This document shows positions 18,058 to 27,056 of a stretch of 56,711 nt of DNA, piece by piece. This DNA comes from Nostoc sp. FACHB-152. GTDB taxonomy: Bacteria; Cyanobacteriota; Cyanobacteriia; Cyanobacteriales; Nostocaceae. The DNA is taken from assembly GCF_014697475.1 (NCBI RefSeq), contig NZ_JACJRV010000047.1, forward strand, positions 1 through 56,711. The letters are read 5' to 3'. The notes under the pieces are model-generated. The model did not search any database and was not told where the DNA came from. It was given only the letters and a program-made list of their open reading frames with translations. The translations under genes were made by a program, and so were the position numbers. Within the stretch, counting starts at the first letter, position 1. Every line of letters begins with the position of its first letter.

Positions 18058-18803
18058 CTGTACAACACACTGATTTGGAATATTTGCCCCCTGACTTAAA
18101 AAAAGAACTACTACCCAAACACGTTGCAGTGATTATGGATGGCAATGGTCGATGGGCGAAACGTCAGGGTTTACCGCGAATTATGGGGCATAAGCGCGGT
18201 GTCGATGCTTTAAAAGATTTGTTACGTTGTTGTAAAGACTGGGGGATTCAGGCACTTACTGCTTATGCTTTTTCCACAGAAAATTGGAAAAGACCTCAGG
18301 AAGAAGTAGATTTTTTGATGACTCTATTTCAAGTAGTTTTACGCCAGGAACTACGGGAAATGGTTGAGGAAAATGTGCAAATTCAGTTTGTCGGCAATTT
18401 GCAAGCTTTACCGCGCTCGCTTCAAGAAGAAATTACCCGTTCAATGGAGGCTACTAAGAATAATCGCAGTATTCGGTTTTCTGTGGCAACTAATTATGGA
18501 GGACGGCAAGAAATTTTACAAGCTTGTCGCGCGATCGCTCAAAAAGTCGAGCAAGGTATCCTCAAACCTGATGAAATTGATGAAACGGTATTTGAAAGTC
18601 ATCTGTACACAGCTGGAATTGCTGACCCCGATTTATTAATTCGTACTAGCGGTGAAATGCGTCTGTCAAATTTCCTTCTCTGGCAAATGGCTTACGGGGA
18701 AATCTATATTACTGATACTCTTTGGCCAGATTTTGACCGTACTGAGTTTCATCGTGCTTTGTGTGCATATCAGCAACGAGAGCGAAGATTTGGCAAGGTG
18801 TAA
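18054..18803 (+). CDS. uppS: Isoprenyl transferase (undecaprenyl diphosphate synthase)
   Basis: 249 residues, cis-prenyltransferase that adds isopentenyl units to farnesyl diphosphate to give the undecaprenyl carrier for peptidoglycan. Signature blocks: [14 protein letters not shown] (substrate Asp and Arg), [39 protein letters not shown] and [19 protein letters not shown]. The start codon overlaps the stop of cdaA, implying translational coupling between c-di-AMP synthesis and cell wall lipid supply. Confidence 0.96.
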   Translation: MTVQHTDLEYLPPDLKKELLPKHVAVIMDGNGRWAKRQGLPRIMGHKRGVDALKDLLRCCKDWGIQALTAYAFSTENWKRPQEEVDFLMTLFQVVLRQELREMVEENVQIQFVGNLQALPRSLQEEITRSMEATKNNRSIRFSVATNYGGRQEILQACRAIAQKVEQGILKPDEIDETVFESHLYTAGIADPDLLIRTSGEMRLSNFLLWQMAYGEIYITDTLWPDFDRTEFHRALCAYQQRERRFGKV

Positions 18804-18807
18804 CAAA

Positions 18808-18860
18808 GGGAGTTGGGAATGGGGAATAGGGAGTAGGGATATTTACCACTCCCAACTCCC
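18808..18860. terminator. Repeat-derived hairpin between convergent uppS and DUF3143 genes
   Basis: GGGAGTTGGGA at 18808-18818 pairs perfectly with TCCCAACTCCC at 18850-18860. The arms consist of GGGAGTT/GGGAATA heptanucleotide repeats. It lies in the 68-nt gap between two convergent genes, so it could stop or insulate both transcripts despite lacking a T-run. Confidence 0.6.
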
Positions 18861-18871
18861 AACTCCCCAAT

Positions 18872-19144
18872 TTACGGGCCAGAAAACACAGCTTGTTCTA
18901 TATCTTCCCGGCTGAGGGAATACTTAAATGAGCGTTGGATATCTTGGCTATTTTCTCCAGCTTCTATATATCTAACTACGATTTGTTCAATATCCAGCCA
19001 GAGTTCAGCTTGCCAACTAGGCCTTTGTAAATGCCAGCAATGAAGTTGTGTTTCATCTTGTTGACAGCCTTGGTCTTTTAACCACTGCTCAATTTGGGGC
19101 AGTGGATGATTATATAAAGGTGTATCTGCTGGAAGAAGGGACAT
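18872..19144 (-). CDS. DUF3143 domain protein
   Basis: 90 residues, DUF3143 family, essentially cyanobacterial and plastid-lineage. The pattern LYNHPLPQIEQWLKDQGCQQD, then HCWHLQRPSWQAELWLDIEQIVVRY and FKYSLSREDIEQAVFSGP covers the whole domain. It is a small soluble protein of unknown role. It lies downstream of the J-domain gene on the same strand (96-nt gap containing GGGACAG repeats), a pairing often seen in cyanobacteria, so a shared role in protein folding is possible. Confidence 0.88.
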   Translation of the reverse strand: MSLLPADTPLYNHPLPQIEQWLKDQGCQQDETQLHCWHLQRPSWQAELWLDIEQIVVRYIEAGENSQDIQRSFKYSLSREDIEQAVFSGP

Positions 19145-19240
19145 AAGAATTTAGGTTGTGATATGGAAAACAGTTTATAGCAGGGGACAGGGGACAGGGG
19201 ACAGGTTACAGAGTTAAAAACTTTATGGTGTTTAATTTTT

Positions 19241-19825
19241 TTATATGTTGATATCCTCTGATAAATTTGCAGATGAAAAGTTAAAACTTTGAATTTCCTC
19301 ACAGCTAGGTGATTGCGATAGATAAGAAATTGGCTTTTCGACTTTGGTGACTGGTTGTGGTGCTTGGGTTTGGAAAGCAGCTTCACCACGTGCAAATCCG
19401 ATCGCGATTGCGAGTAATAAACATCCCACAAAGGTTAGCCCAAGGATAAATAAAGCAAAGATTTCGCCAGAAGAAAGCGGGCGATCGCTTGCATCTAAGT
19501 AAGCGGATTTAGAGTAATCGTAAGAATAACGTACTGGACGATTCAAGTCAGCAGGTGCTTGAATCACACCAAAGCGGGAATAGCCGATTTTCAAGTCATA
19601 GCTGAGTCGCCGTTCAGGATGGCTAAGGGTTGCGTAGGCTTCATTAATCTGCTGGAATTTAGTAGTAGCAAGAGTAGCAGGTAATTCTGTAGTGTCAGGA
19701 TGGTAGCGTTTGCTCAATTCCCTATAAGCACGACGAATATCAATCACCGATGCTGAGGGATGCAGTCCTAGCAGGGAGTAGTATGTGGTACCACTGCTTT
19801 GTGGCTTTGCCCCGTTTTGATTCAC
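19241..19825 (-). CDS. J-domain (DnaJ-like) membrane protein
   Basis: 194 residues. The J domain (about 14-82) has the HPD tripeptide in RELSKRYHPDTTELP and the helix I start TYYSLLGLHPSASVIDIRRAY, so it should stimulate an Hsp70 (DnaK) partner. A single transmembrane helix follows (about 121-143, FALFILGLTFVGCLLLAIAIG), then a polar tail of about 50 residues. There is no zinc-finger or G/F-rich region, so this is a type III J protein anchored in a membrane. It is divergent from surE (111 nt apart) and upstream of the DUF3143 gene. Confidence 0.92.
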   Translation of the reverse strand: MNQNGAKPQSSGTTYYSLLGLHPSASVIDIRRAYRELSKRYHPDTTELPATLATTKFQQINEAYATLSHPERRLSYDLKIGYSRFGVIQAPADLNRPVRYSYDYSKSAYLDASDRPLSSGEIFALFILGLTFVGCLLLAIAIGFARGEAAFQTQAPQPVTKVEKPISYLSQSPSCEEIQSFNFSSANLSEDINI

Positions 19826-19936
19826 GGCTGTATGAGTTACTTTGCAAGCGAGTTTTTTTTAATATTGTAAACCTCCTACTTGCACTAAATCCGAACCCAC
19901 CATCGTAATCGCATCTCCAAGGGACTACAAATACTT

Positions 19937-20617
19937 ATGACTATCATATTAACTAACGATGACGGCATTGACGCTCCTGGAATTAAAGCTTTAATGCAAG
20001 CTGTCAAAGGTAAAAATACTATTATTGCTGCGCCTAAAGACCATCAATCTGGCTGTGGTCATCAAGTTACCACAACTCGCCCGATTACTGTCCACAGGCG
20101 TTCTGAGACAGAATATGCGATCGCCGGTACACCTGCCGATTGTGTGAGAATTGCAATATCACAAATTAGCCAAGATATTAAATTTGTCTTATCAGGAATT
20201 AATGCTGGTGGCAATTTAGGGGTAGATGCTTATATATCGGGAACTGTGGCTGCTGTGCGGGAAGCTGCTATGAATGGTATTCCCGGAATTGCGATTTCTC
20301 ACTATCGCAAAGCCAAGCAAAATTTTGATTGGGAATTGGCAGCAAAATTAACTGCTGAGGTAATAAATGATTTACTTCAGCGTCATCTAGAACCAGGCTA
20401 TTTTTGGAATGTAAATTTACCACATCTACAGCCAGGAGAAACAGAACCCAAGATGATATTTTGCCAACCTTGCAATAAAGCTTTACCGATTAATTATCGT
20501 GTGGATGGCGATGATTTTTATTATGTTGGGGAATACGGTAAACGCGATCGCACTCCCGGCAGTGATGTGGATGTCTGTTTTTCTGGCAATATTGCTATTA
20601 CTCAGTTAAGAGTTTAA
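19937..20617 (+). CDS. surE: 5'/3'-nucleotidase SurE
   Basis: 226 residues, phosphatase that releases phosphate from nucleoside monophosphates. The metal site is at the N-terminus (ILTNDDGIDAPGIKAL) with the usual partner serine and asparagine in KDHQSGCGH and SGINAGGNLG. GTPADCVRIAI and SGTVAAVREAA are also conserved. The C-terminus is complete, ending VDVCFSGNIAITQLRV. It stands alone downstream of a divergent J-domain gene. The substrate range in cyanobacteria cannot be judged from sequence. Confidence 0.95.
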   Translation: MTIILTNDDGIDAPGIKALMQAVKGKNTIIAAPKDHQSGCGHQVTTTRPITVHRRSETEYAIAGTPADCVRIAISQISQDIKFVLSGINAGGNLGVDAYISGTVAAVREAAMNGIPGIAISHYRKAKQNFDWELAAKLTAEVINDLLQRHLEPGYFWNVNLPHLQPGETEPKMIFCQPCNKALPINYRVDGDDFYYVGEYGKRDRTPGSDVDVCFSGNIAITQLRV

Positions 20618-20812
20618 ATACTAAATCAGAAAATTTTAGATTTTGGATTCTCTATTGATTCCGCCGATAAATCCGGGGTCTTTTCTACTAAGAATATCTT
20701 GCTAAGGTATCATTCCTCACACCATACACCCTTACACCAATACCTATCAAGATATCTTTCATCAGACTGGAAATCCTTATACCCTTATGCCAATTTATTT
20801 ATAGCGAGGGTT

Positions 20813-21130
20813 TTATCTTTTTTTAGTGACTTTAGTATCTGACCCTTCAATCAAAGATGTTAGCCTGTCTAAAGTTTGCGTGAGTTGAGTCAGTTTTTGC
20901 AAAGTATGATTTTGAGATTCAGCCAAGCTCTGTACTGTGCCACAGAGTGCAAAAATTTGGTTGCCTTGCTGCTGCAACTGTTTTCCTTGAGCTTCAACTT
21001 GCACGCTTAGATAATCTACTCTTTCCGCGAGGCTTTCAATTGTCTCAGTAGTAGTAAGTACTGCTTCCCCAATTTGTTCAACAATTGATTCTAAGCGATT
21101 AACTTTAACTTCGACTCCACCTGAAATCAT
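20813..21130 (-). CDS. Small coiled-coil protein
   Basis: 105 residues, not assigned to a named family. Almost the whole sequence has heptad spacing of hydrophobic residues (VNRLESIVEQIGEAVLTTTE, LAERVDYLSVQVEAQGKQLQ, LAESQNHTLQKLTQLTQTLD), predicting one long coiled coil ending in a basic tail TKVTKKR. Short proteins of this kind are frequent in cyanobacteria beside unrelated genes. No membrane segment. The spacer upstream contains two perfect hairpins (21303-21357). Confidence 0.7.
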   Translation of the reverse strand: MISGGVEVKVNRLESIVEQIGEAVLTTTETIESLAERVDYLSVQVEAQGKQLQQQGNQIFALCGTVQSLAESQNHTLQKLTQLTQTLDRLTSLIEGSDTKVTKKR

Positions 21131-21515
21131 GTCTTTACCACCTCATCATAAAATATTAGTCCTCAGTGCCTCATTCCTTTTTTATTCATGTTGATGTACA
21201 TAGTTAATAATTACTACGTACATTCTGCAATATATATTAGCTAAGGTTATTTCTAATACATTATTTATTTAAGAGTTTATTACCCTGAGCAAGTAATAAT
21301 TTCTCAAACAAAGTGTTTGAGATGCCTAACTTATGGAATTAATTAGTGATTAATTCCAAATATTGCAGAATTTCTTGTACATATTAACTAAACTTAATCA
21401 ACTTCCCAAAGATATATTTTGTAGAATTTACGTAAGTTTTACAAAGTCATCTGTAGCGAAGTTGGGGCTTTCTCAAGCCTATAACCGTTCACTATCACAC
21501 CAAAATGTAATTTAG
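21131..21515. other. Spacer with twin hairpins
   Basis: 385 nt with no coding frame. CTCAAACA/TGTTTGAG (21303-21310 with 21314-21321, 3-nt loop) and GGAATTAAT/ATTAATTCC (21335-21343 with 21349-21357, 5-nt loop) are two perfect hairpins 13 nt apart. They lie after the HupE-like gene and before the coiled-coil gene on the minus strand, with no T-run. Confidence 0.7.
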
Positions 21516-22136
21516 TTAATTAAAAGAGCCTTGCAAGAACACAATACTAACAGCGCAGATAGCAAAGCCTACAAAACTTATAATTCTTGGCACAGTACTT
21601 GAGACTTCAAGTGTATCGCCAATTTTTTTAGAACTCATAACTACTGCATACTGTGTCAAAATAGCACCAAAAATATAGAATCCTGAAGTTATTGTGTCTG
21701 CTCCAACAATTGATTCACTACTAAAATAACCTTGAAATAACCCAGCGATCGCACTGAAGAGAAGTAGGATTAAAAATTTCGGTTGTGGTATCAACAGCAT
21801 GACACCAAAAGCCACGTTGGTAATGGCGATCGCAATCTCTATACCAGGTACACTTATTTGCGATAGGTGAATTACTGTGCCTAAAATGGCTGCTAATACA
21901 AATGAGATAGCTATCCAACTACTGCTAACCATCCGCGCAGCAAGTAAACCAATAGCAATGATACTAACAAAATTACCAAAGCTGAGTACAGGCTCTGCCA
22001 TTCCCCACAAAAAGCCGTCCCCAGGGTTAGATATCACATGATGAGAAGGTAGCCCACTCCATAAACTCAGCAGACTAATCAAAACTAAAGCAGCGATCGC
22101 ACCAACAAGGCGATCAAATAACTTATCCTTAAGCAT
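21516..22136 (-). CDS. HupE/UreJ family membrane protein
   Basis: 206 residues with about six hydrophobic segments. The block ILGTVIHLSQISVPGIEIAI followed by ITNVAFGVMLL and SAIAGLFQGYFSSESIVGA fits the HupE/UreJ family. Those proteins are encoded near hydrogenase or urease genes and linked to nickel (or cobalt) entry. In typical members a histidine-rich HG-H motif lies where this protein has LFQGYFSSE, so the metal ligands differ and transport cannot be assumed. It follows the ethylene-receptor-like kinase on the same strand after a 114-nt gap. Confidence 0.7.
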   Translation of the reverse strand: MLKDKLFDRLVGAIAALVLISLLSLWSGLPSHHVISNPGDGFLWGMAEPVLSFGNFVSIIAIGLLAARMVSSSWIAISFVLAAILGTVIHLSQISVPGIEIAIAITNVAFGVMLLIPQPKFLILLLFSAIAGLFQGYFSSESIVGADTITSGFYIFGAILTQYAVVMSSKKIGDTLEVSSTVPRIISFVGFAICAVSIVFLQGSFN

Positions 22137-22250
22137 AACAATTTACTCAATTAGTTTTTTGGTACTTTATACTGCCCAATTACCAAAAAAAACTAACATT
22201 ATACTTACTTATAAAAATAAGCCAGCCTGTAATCTATAACCCAGGAAATA

Positions 22251-23543
22251 TTAACCAGAAGTTATGCATATCGGAATTTGCAGTAAAAACTCTGTTCCCT
22301 GCATTGGTGCCGAATTACACTTTAGTTGACCACCGTAATTCTCGACGATGTGATGGCTAATCCACATTCCCATATTTGACCCTGATGTCATATCTTGAGT
22401 AGCCAAGAATGGATCAAATATTCTTTGTTTTTCTGTTTCTGTCATCCCACAACCGTTATCAGCAATCCGAATCATCACAGAATGGTTATTGACAACTTTG
22501 GTAGAAATATGAATTTGGGGATTTCTAGCTATTATTTGTTCTTTATTAGTGTTGTTTGATGTCTGATAACTATGTATTGATTTTTTCAAACCATCAATGG
22601 ATTGATTGAGAAGATTGATAAAAACTTGGTTGATTTGTCTGGGATAACACTCAACCTTTGGTAAATCTCCATATTCCTTGATAACTTCGATTTCAGGATA
22701 GTTAACTGTACCTCGCAAACGATTTTGCAAAATTATAAGCGTGCTATCAATTCCTTCGTGAACATCAACTACCTTTAATTCAGATTCGTCTAATCGGGAG
22801 AAATTTCGTAAAGATAAAACTAATTTGCTGATGCGATCTGCCCCTATTCTCATAGAAGATAAGATTTTTGGTAAGTCTTCCTGAATAAAATAGAAATCTA
22901 TATTTTCAGTAGCGGCTTGAATCTCTGATGCTGGATTAGGATATTTTTGCTGATAAAGTGCAATTAATTCCAGCAAATCGCCAGCATAGTTTTTGATGAC
23001 ATTAGTATTGCCAGAAATAAAATTAATCGGATTATTAATTTCGTGAGCTAGACAAGCAACTAATTGCCCCAAAGAAGAGATTTTTTCAGTCTGAATTAGT
23101 TGTGCTTGAGTGGTTGCAAGTTCTTTTAAAGCAAGTTTGAGTTTGCTGTTAGCGGCTTCTAATAGTGCTGGACTTGGTAAAGCTAAAGCTTGAGGAATTA
23201 TTGGTAGTAAGACAAGGGCTGTGTAAACCGATATAAAAGCCGTAAAAGCTTTGACAGTACCAGACAGCCAGTAGGCGGGATGCCAAAGTGTCCAGATGTC
23301 CAACAGATGGGTTGTACCGCAGGAGACAATAAAAATTCCAAACAATACCAGTAATGATTTGAAAGGTAAATCCTGACGTTTACGGACAAAGTAAAGCAGG
23401 GCAATTGGGATAGAATAATAGGCGAGAGCAGTTAGCGCATCTGATAAGATATGCAGCCAAACTAAACCTGGTTTCCAAAGGTAGCAATGGCCGTGTGGAA
23501 TAAATGAGCCATCAGTAAAAAATCCTTGAATCAATTGCAACAT
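22251..23543 (-). CDS. Ethylene-receptor-like sensor histidine kinase
   Basis: 430 residues from the ATG at 23543. The N-terminal three-helix domain reads like plant ETR1: LSDALTALAYYSIPIALLYF then FGIFIVSCGTTHLLDIW. The residues needed for copper and ethylene binding in ETR1 (Asp25, Tyr32, Pro36, Cys65, His69) appear here as Asp35, Tyr42, Pro46, Cys75 and His79, all shifted by ten. A coiled linker (about 125-155) leads straight to the kinase core with no GAF domain: H-box CLAHEINNP (His167), G1 ADNGCGMT. The N-box reads NLLNQSIDGL, with Gln where the metal-binding Asn is expected, and the last G-box reads GSNMGMWIS, so ATP binding may be weakened. An upstream ATG at 23600 would add 19 residues. 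It lies right after an ABC exporter gene. Confidence 0.88.
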   Translation of the reverse strand: MLQLIQGFFTDGSFIPHGHCYLWKPGLVWLHILSDALTALAYYSIPIALLYFVRKRQDLPFKSLLVLFGIFIVSCGTTHLLDIWTLWHPAYWLSGTVKAFTAFISVYTALVLLPIIPQALALPSPALLEAANSKLKLALKELATTQAQLIQTEKISSLGQLVACLAHEINNPINFISGNTNVIKNYAGDLLELIALYQQKYPNPASEIQAATENIDFYFIQEDLPKILSSMRIGADRISKLVLSLRNFSRLDESELKVVDVHEGIDSTLIILQNRLRGTVNYPEIEVIKEYGDLPKVECYPRQINQVFINLLNQSIDGLKKSIHSYQTSNNTNKEQIIARNPQIHISTKVVNNHSVMIRIADNGCGMTETEKQRIFDPFLATQDMTSGSNMGMWISHHIVENYGGQLKCNSAPMQGTEFLLQIPICITSG

Positions 23544-23623
23544 GAGGAACGAGTATATTTTTGTCAGTAATAAACGAAAAATTATACTCGCTTCATACAA
23601 ACATCGTCTTCAGTAATAAAACT

Positions 23624-25375
23624 TTAACGTAGCAACTCTTCAACTTGATGTTGACTCCATAAATTTCTATAAAGACCTTCTTCTTGAAGGAGTTCTACGT
23701 GATTACCAGTCTGGACAATTTTACCTTTGTCCATCACTAAAATTCTATCTGCGGCGGCTGCTGCTGATAACTGATGAGTAATAAAAATTACTGTTTTACG
23801 GACAGTACCACTAGAAAGATTTTTAAGAATTTTTGTGGCTGTTTGATTATCAACGCTAGATAAAGCATCATCCAAAATTAAGACTGGGGCATCAACTAGC
23901 ATGGCTCTAGCTAAAGCTGTACGTTGCCTTTGTCCACCAGAAAGGGTAATACCACGTTCCCCAACGATGGTTTCGTATTGTTGGGGAAAATTCGTAATTT
24001 CTGAATGAATCTGAGCCATTTTAGCTACAGATTCTACATATTCTTGCTCTCTAGCGGGATCACCGTAACGAATATTATTTTTGATGGTGGTGCTGAAGAG
24101 AAAACTGTCTTGGGGGACATAAGCGATCGCACTCCGCAAATCTGCCAATGCTATTTTGGTAATATCTACCCCGTCTAAAAATAATTGTCCTGGGCCAATA
24201 TCTAATAATCTGGGTAAAGCATTTGCCAATGTGGATTTCCCGGAACCAATTGCGCCAACAATAGCCACGGTTTCCCCTGGCGTAATTGTAAAGTTGAGAT
24301 TATCTAAAGCAGATGTAGTTGCATCAGGGTAAGTGAAGCTGAAGTTTTTGGCGGTAATTTCTCCTTTAACTTCTGCTAGAGATAAATTTACAGTGTCAGC
24401 TGTATCTTCAATTTTAGGTCTGACGCTGAAGATTGATTCTAGACGATCAATGCTGACTTCACCCCGTTGATAAGTAGTAATTGTGAAGCCTAACAAAGCA
24501 GTGGGAAATACCAGACGTTCAACATAAATAAGTAGTGCTAAAAAATCGCCAACTGCTAGACTTCCTCCAGAAATACGGACTGTTCCTAACCAGATGATAA
24601 TTAAGGAACTGATATTAGCTAAACCACCAATCAAAGGAAACAAAATATTGCGGCTTTTTGCTAGTTGCAGGTTTGCTGTTAATAGCTGCTGATTTTTCTT
24701 AGCAAAAGCACGACGCTCGTTTTCTTCTTGGGCGTAGATTTTAATCAGGGCAATACCGCTAATATCCTCTTGAATCAGTTCACTCATATCAGAGAGTTGC
24801 TCTTGCACAGTTGCTTGTTGTTTGCGGAGGCGATTACTAAACAAATGCACCATCAAGAACATGAAGGGATACACTGCTAATGAATATAGTGTCAGATCTA
24901 CACTAATTGTTAGCATCACAGGCAGTGTTAAAAGGTAGGCAAAGAAGGTATTTGCCAAACTTAAAACGGCAAAACCCAACAACCGCCGAATATTTTCGAC
25001 ATCGCTAGTAGCCCGACTAATCAAATCCCCAGCAGTGTTAGTGGCAAAATAAGCTGGCTCTAGCTTTAATAAATGTTCAAAAATTCTTTGTTTGAGGTCA
25101 AATTCTACCTGTCGCCCTACCCCAAATAACCAGATCCGCGATGCCATACGGATGAGCCACATTGCTGTACTCAACAAAATAATGATGACTACATAATGTA
25201 TTAGTTGGCTCCAGTTAAATTCAGTAGAGAGTTTATCAACACAGGCGCGAATTAACCAAGGAATATAAACGCCCAAACCATTGACAGACAACAAAGCAAA
25301 AATGCCTAATGTTGCCTCTACCCAGTGGGGACGTAGGTAAGCACCAAGTTTAGCAAGTCGTCGAGATTGTGCCAT
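23624..25375 (-). CDS. ABC exporter, permease-ATPase fusion
   Basis: 583-residue half-transporter of the MsbA/MdlB type, working as a dimer. Six membrane helices (about 20-300) include the coupling-loop region VEFDLKQRIFEHLLKLEPAYF. The nucleotide-binding domain has Walker A GAIGSGKST, Q-loop YVPQDSFLF, signature LSGGQRQR, Walker B PVLILDDALSSVD and the switch histidine in FITHQLS. The substrate cannot be told; lipids, peptides and drugs are all possible for this family. The sensor kinase gene begins 80 nt downstream (or 23 nt if its longer start is used), suggesting co-transcription. Confidence 0.93.
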   Translation of the reverse strand: MAQSRRLAKLGAYLRPHWVEATLGIFALLSVNGLGVYIPWLIRACVDKLSTEFNWSQLIHYVVIIILLSTAMWLIRMASRIWLFGVGRQVEFDLKQRIFEHLLKLEPAYFATNTAGDLISRATSDVENIRRLLGFAVLSLANTFFAYLLTLPVMLTISVDLTLYSLAVYPFMFLMVHLFSNRLRKQQATVQEQLSDMSELIQEDISGIALIKIYAQEENERRAFAKKNQQLLTANLQLAKSRNILFPLIGGLANISSLIIIWLGTVRISGGSLAVGDFLALLIYVERLVFPTALLGFTITTYQRGEVSIDRLESIFSVRPKIEDTADTVNLSLAEVKGEITAKNFSFTYPDATTSALDNLNFTITPGETVAIVGAIGSGKSTLANALPRLLDIGPGQLFLDGVDITKIALADLRSAIAYVPQDSFLFSTTIKNNIRYGDPAREQEYVESVAKMAQIHSEITNFPQQYETIVGERGITLSGGQRQRTALARAMLVDAPVLILDDALSSVDNQTATKILKNLSSGTVRKTVIFITHQLSAAAAADRILVMDKGKIVQTGNHVELLQEEGLYRNLWSQHQVEELLR

Positions 25376-25686
25376 TCCAGCAGTTTTGCAACTTAATCAT
25401 CGTAAACCTACAAAATGTAGGTTGATATTTTATCGAGAAAAATCAAACTAAGGTTATATGACTAGGGGATGAATCAACAGGATTTTTATCTGGATTCAGG
25501 CTTTTTGAGAGCGTGAATCAGGAAAAGTGATGTTTTTATGGCAATAGCCAAGGTCGTTAGGATTAATGATCAAACTTAGACAATAAAAGACTTTGAACTC
25601 TATAACCTGTCACCTATCACCTGTTACCTGTTACCTATCCCCTGCTATACCTCCTACCTTGACCTTAAGTTTAGGAATGTTTATTG

Positions 25687-25724
25687 AACAATTAGGTGGA
25701 AGTTTAAATTACCACCTAATTGTT
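25687..25724. terminator. Perfect 13-bp hairpin
   Basis: The 13 bases AACAATTAGGTGG at 25687-25699 pair perfectly with CCACCTAATTGTT at 25712-25724 around a 12-nt loop, followed on the plus strand by TTGTGAATTTT. It stands alone in a spacer 312 nt from the exporter start, so it is either a second terminator for the gene to its right (minus strand) or a structured element of unknown role. Confidence 0.6.
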
Positions 25725-25861
25725 TTGTGAATTTTGCATTCTGGATTTTGCTTCAATTGAAGTTCAGCATTTAATTCTACTATCTTTACCTTCAAGGTAT
25801 ACCCTTGAAAAAGCGGCAAGTTGCCCCAAAGAAATCTGCTTAAACTTCTGAGTTTTTAAAT

Positions 25862-25895
25862 AAGGCCAGCCACCAGGGCATAGTGTTGTGGCCTT
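25862..25895 (-). terminator. Terminator of the 25.9-26.6 kb membrane protein gene
   Basis: AAGGCCA at 25862-25868 pairs with TGGCCTT at 25889-25895. Read on the minus strand it starts 22 nt after the stop codon and is followed by ATTTAAAAA, a plausible intrinsic terminator. Confidence 0.65.
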
Positions 25896-25916
25896 GTTAA
25901 TTTTACTTTTTTAAGT

Positions 25917-26621
25917 TTAGGACTGGCGACCACGTAAGAAAAAGTAAACCTGGTTGAGATAACTTTCCCAAACTTGAGTTGTGAGTTGTAGTGTTTCGGC
26001 ACTAGGTACAAAATCCTCTAGCCGCAAACCGCGTTCCCGAATTTGCTGAGGATTTTGTAAGAGGTAAGGTGGGATGTTGAGATTTAAGGATGCGATCGCT
26101 GTACTGTCTATTTGGCTATCTGAGAGAATAGTGTCTCCCATTAAATCATTAGTTGTCGTTGTTGGTGCTGATGCGATGAGTATTTCGGGTGCAGCCGCAT
26201 TGGGCAGATAATGACTGACAAATGTCGGATTTGCTAGAGTGAGATTAGTTGTTGTGGCGATCGGTGTTCTCAGTAAGAAGTAAGCGATCGCTGGTGTACT
26301 AGACAATAGCAGGATTGTCAACGCCCAACCAATTAAATATCCTCCTGGTTTATCTATTCCACCGCCCTTAATTTTTTGGGCGGCAAAAATCATCATTAAT
26401 ATTGATGCTCCCAAAGGTTTGAGGGGAAATGATATTACCCTCCACAAAGATGCGACAGCTGGTTCATTGGGGTTAACAAACGATAAAGCTAAAACAACCA
26501 GAATAATTGCTAAGACTAATCGCCCAGCAAAAGTTCCTTGAGGATAGAACCTCTGAAACAAAGAATAAACGATAGTGCCAATCAGCAGCCACAGCAGTAC
26601 CCGGCTTAACAATATGAACAT
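25917..26621 (-). CDS. Membrane protein of unknown function
   Basis: 234 residues, family not recognised. Hydrophobic segments at about 4-20, 32-49, 60-80 and 95-116 make a four-helix membrane part. A long exported or cytoplasmic region of about 115 residues follows, first rich in Thr, Ala and Asn (TTTNLTLANP, APTTTTNDL), then with the better-conserved-looking block RERGLRLEDFVPSAETLQL and TTQVWESYLNQVYFFLRGR. A single gene with its own terminator. In its leader GAGGC and GCCTC could pair just before the start codon. Confidence 0.6.
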   Translation of the reverse strand: MFILLSRVLLWLLIGTIVYSLFQRFYPQGTFAGRLVLAIILVVLALSFVNPNEPAVASLWRVISFPLKPLGASILMMIFAAQKIKGGGIDKPGGYLIGWALTILLLSSTPAIAYFLLRTPIATTTNLTLANPTFVSHYLPNAAAPEILIASAPTTTTNDLMGDTILSDSQIDSTAIASLNLNIPPYLLQNPQQIRERGLRLEDFVPSAETLQLTTQVWESYLNQVYFFLRGRQS

Positions 26622-27056
26622 AGTTTAACTCTCGAATTTTCTGAGGCGGTGAGCCAGTCAAGTTTTGGGAGCCTCTGCAATGCAGGGTCATTCCCTAACT
26701 TACTGACTAACCTGATAAAGGTCAGCCTTGGGTTTGGAGCAAGATGTATATTTGACCGTCAAATTGTAATCGCACTTTTACTTGAGAGCAAATATTACCT
26801 GCTTTACACCTAAAGACTACCGTCGTAGTGATTTTAGAGCAATTTTTTCACACTGCGTTCATTATTTATAATTTTCCCAGTGAGTCAAAAAATAGGGGTG
26901 TGAGGGTAGGTGTGAAGCAAGTTTGGCTACAACTCCTTTGTTTCTTAAGTTCCAACTTAGTTCTTTCCTATACACCCGCTCCTTTGGGGCTTGGTTATGT
27001 AGCATCAGTAGACTAGATTAGTTGAGTAATTGTCAACTCAGTGAGAAAAAATAATT
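26622..27056. other. Divergent spacer before galE
   Basis: 435 nt between divergent genes. A 62-codon plus-strand frame at 26828-27016 was not accepted because it lacks a ribosome site and runs over CACCCGCTCC-type repeat sequence. Promoters of both neighbours are expected here; none could be fixed. CTGACCTTTATCAGG and CTGCATTGCAG on the minus strand are short self-pairing stretches in the leader of the membrane protein gene. Confidence 0.45.

Larger units (their letters stand above)
25376..25916. other. Spacer with two hairpins and heptanucleotide repeats
   Basis: 541 nt without a coding frame. CCTGTTA/CCTATCA-type repeats run through about 25605-25650, and two hairpins (25687-25724 and 25862-25895) follow, each listed separately. 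The promoter of the ABC exporter gene must be near the left end of this stretch. Confidence 0.6.

Noticed and set aside
26622-26740. Possible riboswitch in the leader of the membrane protein gene
   Set aside because: Short pairing stretches exist (GAGGC/GCCTC, CTGCATTGCAG), but the conserved cores of TPP, cobalamin or other known classes are absent.
26828-27016. 62-codon frame before galE
   Set aside because: No ribosome site, and it reads through TACACCCGCTCC-type repeat sequence.
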